In this document: positions 36,632 through 45,185 of the stretch, piece after piece
Layout of the letters: every line of letters begins with the position of its first letter
Numbering within the stretch: the first letter of the stretch is position 1
Assembly: GCF_029024925.1 (NCBI RefSeq)
Contig: NZ_CP118962.1
Span: 833,501 to 897,500, forward strand
Length of the DNA: 64,000 bases
Reading direction: 5' to 3'
From: Enterococcus faecalis
Lineage (GTDB): Bacteria > Bacillota > Bacilli > Lactobacillales > Enterococcaceae
The notes under the pieces: model-generated
The model's database searches: none
Seen by the model: only the letters and a program-made list of their open reading frames with translations
Told to the model about the DNA's origin: nothing
Translations under genes and position numbers: made by a program

Positions 36632-38881
36632 ATGAAGAAGTCGATTTTGTTCAAAAAGTTAGGGATTATTTTATTAATTAGCCAAACACTGGTAGGGGTA
36701 CCAATGTTGGCACAAGAAAGTATACTAGAAACAACCGTTCAAACAGAGACGGAATCAGTAACAACAGAAACCAGTCAGACTGTAGCTAACTTGGAATCTG
36801 AAACTACTAGCCAAACGGTGATGCAGGAAAAAGAATCCTCTTCGGCAATCGCCGAAAGCAGTAGCCGAAATGTGGTTGCAGTAACCACTGAAACCACAAA
36901 TGAGATACAAAATAGTGGTACAGATGGAAAAGCTGTTTCTGCAGAGAGTGTTTTTTCAGAAGCAGATTATAAACAAGCAACTGCACTGGAGTTAGCAACT
37001 TTAGTAAGAGAAAAAAAGGTGACGAGCGAAGAATTAGTAAAAATTGCGTTGGCCATCACTAAACGTGAAAATCCTACATTAAATGCGGTCATTACTTTAC
37101 GAGAAGAAGCGGCTTTGACAGAAGCAAAAGCTTTACAAGATACAGGTCAACCATTTCTAGGTGTGCCGCTCTTACTAAAAGGGTTAGGACAATCCTTGAA
37201 AGGTGAAAGCAACACGAACGGTTTTGGTTTTCTCCGAGATCAAGTAGCTGGTGGGACATCGACCTTTGTCAAAGCACTACAAAATGCCGGATTCATAATC
37301 ATTGGTCAAACGAATTATCCAGAATTAGGTTGGAAGAATATTTCAGATTCAAAGTTATATGGCGTTTCCGTCAATCCATGGAATCCTAACCATTATTCAG
37401 GTGGTTCTTCAGGCGGAGCGGGTGCTAGTGTCGCCGCGGCATTTGTTCCCATTGCTTCTGGAAGTGATGCTGGTGGCTCTATCCGCATCCCTGCTTCTTG
37501 GACAGGCACCGTAGGTTTGAAACCTTCTAGAGGAGTAATCATTGGCAATTCTAATAGTGCAAAAGGTCAAACTGTTCACTTTGGTTTAAGTCGAACCGTG
37601 GCGGATACAAATGCATTATTTGAAACCTTATTAACCAAAAAAGATCTTCCTGCGGGACATTTAAGTCAAGCGCAACCCATTGCTTATACAACAGAATCTC
37701 CTGCCGGAACGCCTGTAAGTGCCGAAGCAAAAGAGGCGGTCGCTGAAGCTGTTGCTTTTTTAAAAGACCAAGGGTACACATTGGTTGAAGTGAAGCACCC
37801 TGTTGATGGGGAACGTCTAATGAAAAATTATTATACTGTAGCTGCTGGCTCAGCAGGAATTGCCGATTTTATGGCGCGGCAGAAATTGAAAAGACCGCTT
37901 GAACGAAATGATGTAGAACTGTTAACATGGGCGCTTTTTCAAACAGGAAAAAATATAACGAGTGAAGAGACAACTGCGGCTTGGACAGATATTGCTTTAC
38001 AAGCACAAGTGATGGACGAATTTTATCAACAGTATCCTATCTTATTAACACCAACGACAGCTGCCACGGCACCTAGTATTGATAATCCGTTACTAAAGCC
38101 AGAACATGCAGCACAGATGGAAAAAATTGATCAATTGTCACCAGCAGAACAAAAACAATTGATTTATGATCAATGGCTGACGGCGTTCACATATACACCG
38201 TTTACACAACAAGCAAATTTATTTGGACATCCAGCATTAAGTGTACCAACTTACGTTTCAAAAGAAGGACTGCCTTTGGGGATTCAATTTAATAGTGCAT
38301 TAAATGAAGACCGAACATTGCTACAATTAGGTGCTTTATTTGAAAATAACCACAAGATAAATCAACCACATGTAGAAGAACCAGACAAAGACAAAGAACC
38401 AGATGCAAGTGGCGAACCAGAAAAAGACAAAGACCCAAATGCAAGCGGCGAACCAGATAAAGACAAAGAACCAGATGCAAGTGGCGAACCAGACAAAGAC
38501 AAAGAGCCAGATGCAAGTGGCGAACCAGACAAAGACAAAGAGCCGGATGCAAGTGGCAAACCAGATAAAGACAAAGAAACAAAAACAAGTGAAGGACCAA
38601 TCGAAGGAAAAGATCAAAACCAAAACCCAGACAAAGCTGGAAAAACTACTAGTGAGTCATCCTTAGATAATTCGCTGAATTCATCAGCAAATCAGGGAAC
38701 CAAATCAACAGAAAGTACGCATGCTTTTTCTAATAAAAGTATGATTGGGAAACAAGAACAGCTTCCCAAAAAAGTATTACCAAAAGCAGGTGCAGAAGTA
38801 CCTAGTACTTTCTGGGTTGTTTTAGGAGGAGCTTTCTTAGTAACGAGTGGAACGATTTATATAAGGAAAACTAGAAAATGA
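36632..38881 (+). CDS. Secreted amidase-signature enzyme with repeats and LPKAG sorting-like signal
   Basis: A 749-residue surface protein. A signal peptide (1-28, ending PMLAQ) precedes a Ser/Thr-rich linker (to about 105) and a complete amidase-signature domain. The catalytic triad is K183 (VPLLLKG), S259 (GGSSGGAGAS) and nucleophile S283 (GSDAGGSIRIPA), with the 24-residue Ser-Ser spacing of known amidases. Six copies of a 12-residue unit (EPDKDKEPDASG) follow at 583-654. The end has LPKAG (716-720), a hydrophobic helix and RKTRK, a sortase-type signal with Ala in place of Thr. It may hydrolyse a cell-surface or host amide; the substrate is unknown. E. faecalis homologues are annotated simply as amidases. 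Confidence 0.88.
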   Translation: MKKSILFKKLGIILLISQTLVGVPMLAQESILETTVQTETESVTTETSQTVANLESETTSQTVMQEKESSSAIAESSSRNVVAVTTETTNEIQNSGTDGKAVSAESVFSEADYKQATALELATLVREKKVTSEELVKIALAITKRENPTLNAVITLREEAALTEAKALQDTGQPFLGVPLLLKGLGQSLKGESNTNGFGFLRDQVAGGTSTFVKALQNAGFIIIGQTNYPELGWKNISDSKLYGVSVNPWNPNHYSGGSSGGAGASVAAAFVPIASGSDAGGSIRIPASWTGTVGLKPSRGVIIGNSNSAKGQTVHFGLSRTVADTNALFETLLTKKDLPAGHLSQAQPIAYTTESPAGTPVSAEAKEAVAEAVAFLKDQGYTLVEVKHPVDGERLMKNYYTVAAGSAGIADFMARQKLKRPLERNDVELLTWALFQTGKNITSEETTAAWTDIALQAQVMDEFYQQYPILLTPTTAATAPSIDNPLLKPEHAAQMEKIDQLSPAEQKQLIYDQWLTAFTYTPFTQQANLFGHPALSVPTYVSKEGLPLGIQFNSALNEDRTLLQLGALFENNHKINQPHVEEPDKDKEPDASGEPEKDKDPNASGEPDKDKEPDASGEPDKDKEPDASGEPDKDKEPDASGKPDKDKETKTSEGPIEGKDQNQNPDKAGKTTSESSLDNSLNSSANQGTKSTESTHAFSNKSMIGKQEQLPKKVLPKAGAEVPSTFWVVLGGAFLVTSGTIYIRKTRK
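38378..38593 (+). repeat. 36-bp tandem repeat in the amidase gene, six copies
   Basis: Six in-frame 36-bp units encode EPDKDKEPDASG variants. Copies 1 and 3-5 are identical in protein; copy 2 is EPEKDKDPNASG and copy 6 KPDKDKETKTSE. A hydrophilic wall-spanning stalk; copy number is likely to vary by slippage. Confidence 0.95.
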
Positions 38882-38890
38882 TAACCAGTG

Positions 38891-38934
38891 AAGGCTAGAG
38901 ACAATTTATCCCCAATTGTCTCCAGCCTTTTTTC
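38891..38934 (+). terminator. Terminator after the amidase gene
   Basis: AAGGCTAGAGACAATT pairs with AATTGTCTCCAGCCTT around TATCCCC, followed by TTTT. A possible extended -10 for the next gene (TGGTATACT, 38937-38945) follows immediately. Confidence 0.88.
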
Positions 38935-38975
38935 TTTGGTATACTAAAACCAATAGGGAAATGGAGGCGAAAGTA

Positions 38976-39905
38976 ATGAGGGCGTTTGAGAAGATTCCAG
39001 CGTTTCAGCAATGGCAAAAAGTTGAAGCTATTCATCGTGGTTGGTCAACGGATTTAAAGTTTAAAGTTACTAAAAATCAAGAAACCTTTTTATTGCGAAT
39101 TTTTCAACAAGAAGAGTTATTAGCCAAACAACAAGAATATCAATTTATCAAAAAAGTAGCGGCGTTAGGATTTCCCAGTTCTAAACCTTTTTTATGTGCA
39201 CCTATTCCTGAAAGTGAACAAGGATACATGTTATTAACGTATCTAGAAGGTGAAGACTTAAGCGATGTTTTACCCGCTCTTTCTCCCAAAAGACAACTGA
39301 ACTTAGGCGTAGAGGCAGGCCGCTATTTAAACAAGATCCATAAGCTTTTGTTGCCTGAAAGGATTAGTCAAAGAGAGATTGCGCGAAATTTATACGAAAA
39401 AAAGCAGAGTCAACTAAATAAGTATAAGGAATCTCAATTTTGTATGCCGTACCAGCAGCCAATAATTTCATATTTAGAAAAACAATTACCGTTATTGCAA
39501 CAACGGCCTGTGGTTTATCAGCATGGAGATTTCCATGTGGGAAATTTTATTTACTTGCCAACTAGGCAGGTCGGTGTGATTGATTTTAATCGATGGGATT
39601 TTGGGGATCCTTATGAAGAATTTTACAAGTTACAATTTTTTTCAAGAAATGTTTCGCCATTGTTTGCTTATGGTCAATTACAAGGTTATTTTGCTGGGAA
39701 AGTTCCTACCTTATTTTGGCAGTTTCAAAAGCTTTATACTTTTCACGCAGGACTCTATTCTTTAGTTTGGGCACTGAGCTTTGGTGAAAAAGAAATCAGG
39801 ACTATGGAACAGCAATACCAACAATTACTAGAGGACTATAATTGTGGAGAATTACTAGTTCCCAAATGGTTTTCAACTATCCAAAGAAAGGGATTGAGAT
39901 TTTAG
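38976..39905 (+). CDS. APH/choline-kinase family phosphotransferase
   Basis: A 309-residue protein-kinase-like phosphotransferase. The catalytic loop is HGDFHVGNF and the metal motif VIDFNRWDFGDPYEEF; the N-lobe has FLLRIFQQEE with the ATP-binding Lys region. The family includes aminoglycoside phosphotransferases and small-molecule kinases (choline, homoserine, fructosamine). Resistance function is not implied, because no subclass motif is recognised. ATG at 38976 is chosen for GGAGGCG upstream; the frame is open 60 bases further. Confidence 0.84.
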   Translation: MRAFEKIPAFQQWQKVEAIHRGWSTDLKFKVTKNQETFLLRIFQQEELLAKQQEYQFIKKVAALGFPSSKPFLCAPIPESEQGYMLLTYLEGEDLSDVLPALSPKRQLNLGVEAGRYLNKIHKLLLPERISQREIARNLYEKKQSQLNKYKESQFCMPYQQPIISYLEKQLPLLQQRPVVYQHGDFHVGNFIYLPTRQVGVIDFNRWDFGDPYEEFYKLQFFSRNVSPLFAYGQLQGYFAGKVPTLFWQFQKLYTFHAGLYSLVWALSFGEKEIRTMEQQYQQLLEDYNCGELLVPKWFSTIQRKGLRF

Positions 39906-39947
39906 GTTTATTTCGATAGAATAAAAATAAAAACAGGAGTTTAAGGA

Positions 39948-40597
39948 ATGAAACTAAACGGGATTATTATGATAGCGGTTGTTGGAAGCGTTTTATCTAG
40001 CTGTGGTTGGCAAAAATCGAAAGAGGAATCACAGAAAGTACAAACCGTACAAACAATGTAAATACTGAAGAAACAAGAGCAATTTCAGCAACCGAAGTTA
40101 GTCAAACCACGGCGTTGGAATTAGAGCAAACAACGCAAACACAAGAATTAACTGAATTAGTTACAGAAGAAGGGACGATTTGGAATCAGCAAAAAGCAAA
40201 ACAGTTAGGACAATACATGGAAATCTGGGGTCAAGAACGCAATCAGAACTATCAAGCGTACCAACCAGGTCACTCTGTAGCTTTTTACACGATTCAAGTG
40301 CCTGATGATTTATTGAGTTATGAACCTAAAATACAACCAGCTATTGGAAACAATCCCATTTGGTTAAATTGGTCAGAAACAGGCAGCGAAGGGGGTTATT
40401 GTCTGGTGGCAGTATACTCTGACAGTGCGACACAAGTTGCCCAGAAGCATGTCTATTTATTTACTTTAGTGAATGGTGAAGCCAAAGTTTATGTGAGTAA
40501 AGAACAGCCAGCAGAAGAGCAACCTTATTTGTTTTTAAAAGAAACAAGTAATACAGAACTGAAAGAACAATTCACAAACCTTGTGAATAATCTTTAA
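39948..40597 (+). pseudogene. DUF4767-like lipoprotein, frameshifted after the signal peptide
   Basis: The gene starts at ATG 39948 with a lipoprotein signal (MKLNGIIMIAVVGSVLSSCGW; lipobox LSSC, Cys19), then runs to TAA in 40 codons. The remaining domain (about 190 residues, with IWNQQKAKQLGQYMEIWGQ and FYTIQVPDDLLSYEPK typical of DUF4767) continues in another frame from about 40007 to 40597. One missing base between 40010 and 40058 would reconnect them, for example in the A-run of caaacaatg. No separate start or signal exists for the second part. Function unknown; probably a cell-envelope lipoprotein in intact form. Confidence 0.72.
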
Positions 40598-40633
40598 TTT
40601 TTTATTTAATCAAAAGGAAAAGAAAATTTATCA

Positions 40634-40663
40634 TTGACAAAGTATCCGCTTTCATTTTATTCT
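40634..40663 (+). promoter_or_regulatory. Promoter of ndk
   Basis: TTGACA at 40634-40639 and TATTCT at 40658-40663, 18 bp apart, about 50 bp before the gene. Confidence 0.7.
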
Positions 40664-40715
40664 GTAGCTACCCCTTGGGAAAGGGCAAAAGGAAGTTTTG
40701 AAAGGGATGGAAAAA

Positions 40716-41117
40716 ATGAAGGAAACAAGTTTAGTAATTATTAAGCCAGATGGCGTTGAACGAAAGTTAGTTGGCAAAATCATTCAACGTTTTGAAGATA
40801 AAGGTATTGACTTATTGCACCTTAAATTCGAACGACTAACAGTAGAAACAGTGAAGGAACATTATGAGCATTTAAAAGATGAACTATTTTTCCCTGAATT
40901 ATTAGCCTATATGACAAGTGGCCCAGTGGTTGTGATGGTCGTTGTAGGGGACAATGTGGTTAAAAAAGTGCGTAAATTAGTTGGAGCAACGAATCCGTTA
41001 GATGCTGAAAGTGGCACCTTACGAGCAGATTATGGGTTGTCTGTCACCAAAAATTTAATCCATGCTTCTGATTCTGTTCAATCAGCAAAAATTGAGATGC
41101 AACGGTTCTTTGGTTAA
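40716..41117 (+). CDS. ndk: Nucleoside diphosphate kinase
   Basis: A 133-residue enzyme exchanging gamma-phosphate between NTPs and NDPs through a phosphohistidine, H116 in NLIHASDS. The nucleotide-binding segment GATNPLDAESGTLRADYG replaces the more usual PGTIRGDF. The N-terminus SLVIIKPDGV is canonical. Start at 40716 follows AAAGGGATGG. It is a single gene with its own promoter and terminator. Confidence 0.95.
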   Translation: MKETSLVIIKPDGVERKLVGKIIQRFEDKGIDLLHLKFERLTVETVKEHYEHLKDELFFPELLAYMTSGPVVVMVVVGDNVVKKVRKLVGATNPLDAESGTLRADYGLSVTKNLIHASDSVQSAKIEMQRFFG

Positions 41118-41123
41118 TCAGCG

Positions 41124-41169
41124 AAAAAGAAGCAATCCTTTATTTTTTATAAAGGATTGTTTCTTTTTT
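41124..41169 (+). terminator. Terminator of ndk
   Basis: AGAAGCAATCCTTTAT pairs with ATAAAGGATTGTTTCT, then TTTTT. Confidence 0.9.
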
Positions 41170-41199
41170 ATTAATTGTCAGAATATTCCGCTTAAATGG

Positions 41200-41240
41200 T
41201 TGACATCTGGAGGTAGAAGAGTAGTATAGACTACATACTA
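41200..41240 (+). promoter_or_regulatory. aspD promoter region with palindromic operator-like site
   Basis: TTGACA at 41200-41205 with TATAGA at 41225-41230 (19 bp) is a possible promoter. TAGTAT (41222-41227) and ATACTA (41235-41240) form an inverted repeat covering the -10 and start site, with another ATACTA copy just downstream. This is a candidate operator. Confidence 0.45.
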
Positions 41241-41276
41241 AATACTAAATGACCGCGTGTGCTTCAGGAGGATAAA

Positions 41277-42887
41277 ATGATAACAAGTGATGAATTGACA
41301 GAAAACCTTAGTCCGTTTGAATTAAGTCTATTTTTAGAGAAGAAATTACATGAAGAAAATCATAATTTAGAAACATTGTTAAATGCAGGGCGAGGCAATC
41401 CTAATTGGACGGCGCCAACACCAAGGGAAGCCTTTTTTTTATTAGGTCAATTTGCTACAAAAGAAACGTTAAGAGAGGGGAGCGAACAAACGGCTGGTAT
41501 GATTCAGCCAAGTTTTGGTAGAACGCAACGCTTCTTAAACTTTTTAGCAGAAAATCCTAGCAAAGGGGCAACCTTCTTACAAGAAATTTGGACAGCAGAG
41601 CATAACTATTTTGGGATGGATAAGGAAATGTGGTTAGATGCCATGTTAGACTATGTGATTGGGGATAATTATCCGAATCCTGTTCGTTGCTTGAAGGCGT
41701 GTGAACAACCGATTAAAGCATATTTAAATCAAGAATTATTTTCCAGCGAAGCACAACCGTTTGATATTTTTGCCGTTGAAGGTGGTACAGCAGGGATTTG
41801 TTACTTGTTTGATACGTTGGCAAATAATTATTTACTAGAAAAAGGTGATCGTATTGCGTTGTTATTACCAACGTTTGCTCCTTATCTAGAAATTCCAGAA
41901 CTACCACGTTATGATTTTGACGTGGTTAAAATCAAAGCAGAGCAAATGATCATTGATGGAAAAACGACGTATCAATACTCAAACAAGGAAATTGATAAAC
42001 TAAAAGACCCGTCCATCAAAGCGGTTTTTGTCGTAAATCCCAGCAATCCAACTGCCAATGCTATGGGAAAACCTACCATTGAACAAATCAAACAAATCGT
42101 TGCAGTGGATAACCCTAAGTTAATGATTTTAACAGATGACGTTTACGGAACCTTTGTGCCAGTTTTTCGTTCACTATTTACGGAGTTACCTTACAATACA
42201 GCCTGTATCTATTCTTATTCTAAATACTTTGGCGCTACTGGTTGGCGTGTGGGGACTATTGCGGTTAGCCAAGAGAACATCTTTGATCAATTATTAAAAG
42301 AATTGCCAGTGGCTCGAAAAATGGAATTACAGGCACGTTATGCTACATTGAATGCAGACACAAGCCAAATTAACTTTATCAGCCGCTTAGTCGCAGACAG
42401 CCGCGATATTGCGTTGAACCATGCAGCGGGACTTTCTTCTATTCAGCAAGCGATGATGGCTTTATTTAGTTTGTATGCTTTGTTAAAAGACGGTCAAGCA
42501 TATAAAGACGAAGTGATGGATATTTGTCATACGCGTGAAAAGCTCTTGTTCCGCACCTTAGGCATTGAAGAGCCTTTAGCAAGTTTAAATACAGCATACT
42601 ATTGTGAAATTAACTTTAGAGATTGGACAGAAAAACGTTATGGCCCAGAATTTTCAAGTTATTTAACGAAATCGTGGACGATCACAAAAGTATTAACTTC
42701 GTTAGCAGAAAAAGAAAAATTAATGCTTTTAAAAGCGGATGCTTTCGGGAGTGACAAATGGTCAGTTCGAATTTCTTTAGCCAATTTAGCTACTAACCAA
42801 TATAGTGAAGTTGGTAAACGAATGATTCGCCTATCTGAACACATTAAAGAAGAGTGGTTGCGCCAAAAGCGCCAAGCAATTAAATAA
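41277..42887 (+). CDS. aspD: Aspartate 4-decarboxylase (bifunctional aminotransferase family)
   Basis: A 536-residue PLP enzyme of the aspartate beta-decarboxylase group, converting Asp to Ala and CO2 and also transaminating. The PLP lysine is in YSYSKYFGATGWRVG; NAGRGNPNW binds the cofactor and substrate, VNPSNPTANAMG and TDDVYG are the fold-type I landmarks, and RISLANL carries the carboxylate-binding Arg. ATG at 41277 follows AGGAGGATAA. In lactic acid bacteria aspD usually sits with the Asp:Ala antiporter gene aspT to make proton motive force; no transporter lies next to it here. Confidence 0.93.
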   Translation: MITSDELTENLSPFELSLFLEKKLHEENHNLETLLNAGRGNPNWTAPTPREAFFLLGQFATKETLREGSEQTAGMIQPSFGRTQRFLNFLAENPSKGATFLQEIWTAEHNYFGMDKEMWLDAMLDYVIGDNYPNPVRCLKACEQPIKAYLNQELFSSEAQPFDIFAVEGGTAGICYLFDTLANNYLLEKGDRIALLLPTFAPYLEIPELPRYDFDVVKIKAEQMIIDGKTTYQYSNKEIDKLKDPSIKAVFVVNPSNPTANAMGKPTIEQIKQIVAVDNPKLMILTDDVYGTFVPVFRSLFTELPYNTACIYSYSKYFGATGWRVGTIAVSQENIFDQLLKELPVARKMELQARYATLNADTSQINFISRLVADSRDIALNHAAGLSSIQQAMMALFSLYALLKDGQAYKDEVMDICHTREKLLFRTLGIEEPLASLNTAYYCEINFRDWTEKRYGPEFSSYLTKSWTITKVLTSLAEKEKLMLLKADAFGSDKWSVRISLANLATNQYSEVGKRMIRLSEHIKEEWLRQKRQAIK

Positions 42888-42930
42888 AAAAACGCTAAGT
42901 CTCTTAAGCTGCAAGAGGTTTAGCGTTTTT
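42886..42930 (+). terminator. Terminator of aspD
   Basis: AAAACGCTAA pairs with TTAGCGTTTT around an inner CTCTT/AAGAG helix, followed by T residues; it begins at the stop codon. Confidence 0.9.
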
Positions 42931-43029
42931 GTTTATTATTTATTCATTTTTCCGTCAGTTTTGGTTTATAAATGTTTGCTACACTGGAGATAAGAGGAAA
43001 TTAAGCGTTTATAAAAAGGAGAGAAGTGA

Positions 43030-44115
43030 ATGAAACATATTAAAGGAATGTTGGTTTTTATCGGATTATTTGTTTTGGTTGGTTGTGCGCCAGATCAAGA
43101 GCCAACGAAACAAACAACAAGTGGTCCGCAAGAGACAAAGCAAGTGAAGCAAGTTACCGTCACCAATCAAACGACTTCTGCGGTGGAAAAACAAGCGCCG
43201 GCTAAAAATGACGAACTGATTGCTAATCAATTGACTTTTGATTCTCATGAATACACTTACGAAGTGGTTACAGGGGCCACACAAACGACATTTGGTACAA
43301 CCCCACCAGCAAAATATACACCAGAAGAAAAAAAGGAAAAAATGTTTTGGTCCAATCAACCGCCTTTGGGATTAATGACGGGTAACTATTATAAAAATGA
43401 AGGTGTATTTACTGGGGGAAATTACGGCATTGTAGAGATTATTACGGAACCTGAAACGCAAAGGATTCTGAATGTTGAGTTTACAGAGTTTGCTAGTGAT
43501 CCTTATTATGATACACGCTATTCGGGTGTAAACAAACGCCTGTCAGATTATCCTGAATTTCAAGCAAGCAACACGCGCACAGACGATACGTTAGTCACCG
43601 TTGTTAATGGTATTACTTATGTAGAAAAACAAATGCGTGACGAAAATCGTGTCACAGGTAATTTTTATACGGTACGCGGTTCATCAACTTCTGCGCGTGA
43701 AGGTTTAATGCCTTTAGCAGCAGAGATGGACACTTGGCTAAAAGAGTCATCGAAAGAAACGTATATCGGTTACGCAGAAGATTTAGGCAATGGCCTAATC
43801 GGTCGACTTCAAGTGATAACAGAAGAGCAGAAAATAAAACATGTCAGCTATGATGAATACTTTTCAGATGAACAGGAAAAAATCACAGAAACAGCCCTGC
43901 GGCCTTTTTATCGTCAATCGAAATATTATTCACCAGGATATAATAAACAAACCAACAATTCTTTTATTCATTTTGTAGATGCACTAACAAAGGCCATTAC
44001 GACACAACAAACTTTATCCGTTAACGAAGAACAAGAGCTACAGCATCCGTCTTTTACTACTTATCAAAGATTGGCTGAAAAAATCAGCACGTTTCAAAAT
44101 TCATTGAAGGAATAA
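43030..44115 (+). CDS. Lipoprotein with FMN-bind-like repeated domain
   Basis: A 361-residue lipoprotein. The signal is MKHIKGMLVFIGLFVLVGC with lipid-attachment Cys19. A Thr/Gln/Lys-rich linker runs to about residue 70. Two similar halves follow: GVFTGGNYGIVEIITEPETQRILNVEF (about 120) and NGLIGRLQVITEEQKIKHVSYDEYF (about 252), a pattern of FMN-binding-like domains found in Gram-positive lipoproteins. No flavinylation motif is certain. It may act at the outer membrane face, possibly in redox chemistry, but that is a weak inference. Single gene, AAAGGAGAGAAG ribosome-binding site; TGCTACACT (42977-42985) is a likely extended -10. Confidence 0.72.
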   Translation: MKHIKGMLVFIGLFVLVGCAPDQEPTKQTTSGPQETKQVKQVTVTNQTTSAVEKQAPAKNDELIANQLTFDSHEYTYEVVTGATQTTFGTTPPAKYTPEEKKEKMFWSNQPPLGLMTGNYYKNEGVFTGGNYGIVEIITEPETQRILNVEFTEFASDPYYDTRYSGVNKRLSDYPEFQASNTRTDDTLVTVVNGITYVEKQMRDENRVTGNFYTVRGSSTSAREGLMPLAAEMDTWLKESSKETYIGYAEDLGNGLIGRLQVITEEQKIKHVSYDEYFSDEQEKITETALRPFYRQSKYYSPGYNKQTNNSFIHFVDALTKAITTQQTLSVNEEQELQHPSFTTYQRLAEKISTFQNSLKE

Positions 44116-44122
44116 GAAAAAC

Positions 44123-44163
44123 GAAAGTAGGGCATAAGTCGTTTCGACTTATGCCCTACTTTT
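44123..44163. terminator. Bidirectional terminator between the lipoprotein and HAD genes
   Basis: An 18-bp stem (AAAGTAGGGCATAAGTCG) with a TTT loop and complete complement; TTTT follows on plus and CGTTTTTC on minus. The apex GTCG-TTT-CGAC repeats that at 16930. Confidence 0.92.
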
Positions 44164-44230
44164 GTAATCTTAAGATTATCAGCTAAACCAAAGTGAGTTC
44201 TTTTTAAAGAAATACTTTTATTTTAGCCTT

Positions 44231-45034
44231 TTATAGATCTAAATAATTTTCTAAGTAATCTGCTAAACCAACTTGATCATTTGTTTTTTCAGTGACATCG
44301 TTGGCTACGGATTTAATTTTATCCGTGGCATTGTTCATAGCAACACCCCAACCAGCATAACTTAGCATTTCTTCGTCATTATGTTCATCGCCAAAAGCAA
44401 TGATATCAGCTGGTTTGACAGATAAAAAGTTCGCCACTTGATCAACGCCATGGGCCTTTTGAATTCCTTTTGCGACCATTTCTAAAATAGGCATTGGACC
44501 GCCCCAAGTGCGGACATCAATATAATCACCATATTGTTTTGTCAATGTATCAGCAACTTTTTCAGCTTGGTTTGGTGTGGTCCGAACCATCATTGAGGTA
44601 GGATTTGTTCGTAAATTTTTAGCAGTAAGTAAATTATCTAAGGTTGCTTTGGAAGCAAAAAATTTCGGATCGAACCCATCTAACGTATCGATATAAAATG
44701 TTTCTTTGTTTTCAGCAGCAACAAAATCTAATTGTAATTCTTTTTTCTGTGCCAAAATGTCAAAGACTAGGTCACGCTCAATATTGGCTTCGCTTTCCAA
44801 GTCCCATTTTTTCTCTGGAATGTGGACTAAAGCACCGTTAAAGTTAACCATAGGGGTCGTTAGGCCAAGTTGTTGGTAAAATTGATGACTCATTCTATAG
44901 GGACGTCCAGTGGCAATACTGACGTAATGACCGTTGTCAATCGCTTTTTTTAGTGTTTGTTCGGTTTTTGGACTGATTAAAGACTGTGCATTTAATGTTG
45001 TGCCGTCTAAATCAATAGCAATTAATTTTTTCAA
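44231..45034 (-). CDS. Cof-type HAD-superfamily phosphatase
   Basis: A 267-residue HAD-IIB hydrolase. Motif I is DLDGTT (nucleophile D8, D10), motif II TGRPYR, and motif IV IAFGDEHNDEEML; the C2 cap (about 85-185) is present. Such enzymes dephosphorylate sugar phosphates or other small molecules and have broad substrate range. The start codon is TTG (CAA at 45032-45034 on plus), supported by TAGGAGGAATT just upstream on the minus strand. Confidence 0.93.
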   Translation of the reverse strand: MKKLIAIDLDGTTLNAQSLISPKTEQTLKKAIDNGHYVSIATGRPYRMSHQFYQQLGLTTPMVNFNGALVHIPEKKWDLESEANIERDLVFDILAQKKELQLDFVAAENKETFYIDTLDGFDPKFFASKATLDNLLTAKNLRTNPTSMMVRTTPNQAEKVADTLTKQYGDYIDVRTWGGPMPILEMVAKGIQKAHGVDQVANFLSVKPADIIAFGDEHNDEEMLSYAGWGVAMNNATDKIKSVANDVTEKTNDQVGLADYLENYLDL

Positions 45035-45185
45035 GTAAAAATTCCTCCTAAATGCCTTTTACTCAGTCTAGCATAAAACCGAAGATTATCAAGGGGAGAA
45101 GCATGTTCATTTATAAGGTTTAAAAAAAAGCTTAAGAAGTATGCTACACTAAAATAAACCGTTTGAAAAAGGAGCGCAGAGCATC

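Noticed and set aside
38378..38593. Tandem array considered as CRISPR
   Set aside because: Units are contiguous and in frame with no spacers; it encodes a hydrophilic peptide repeat.
38289..38666. Several long frames on both strands over the amidase repeat
   Set aside because: They are by-products of the 36-bp repeat, which leaves all frames open; the amidase frame has the start, catalytic residues and sorting signal.
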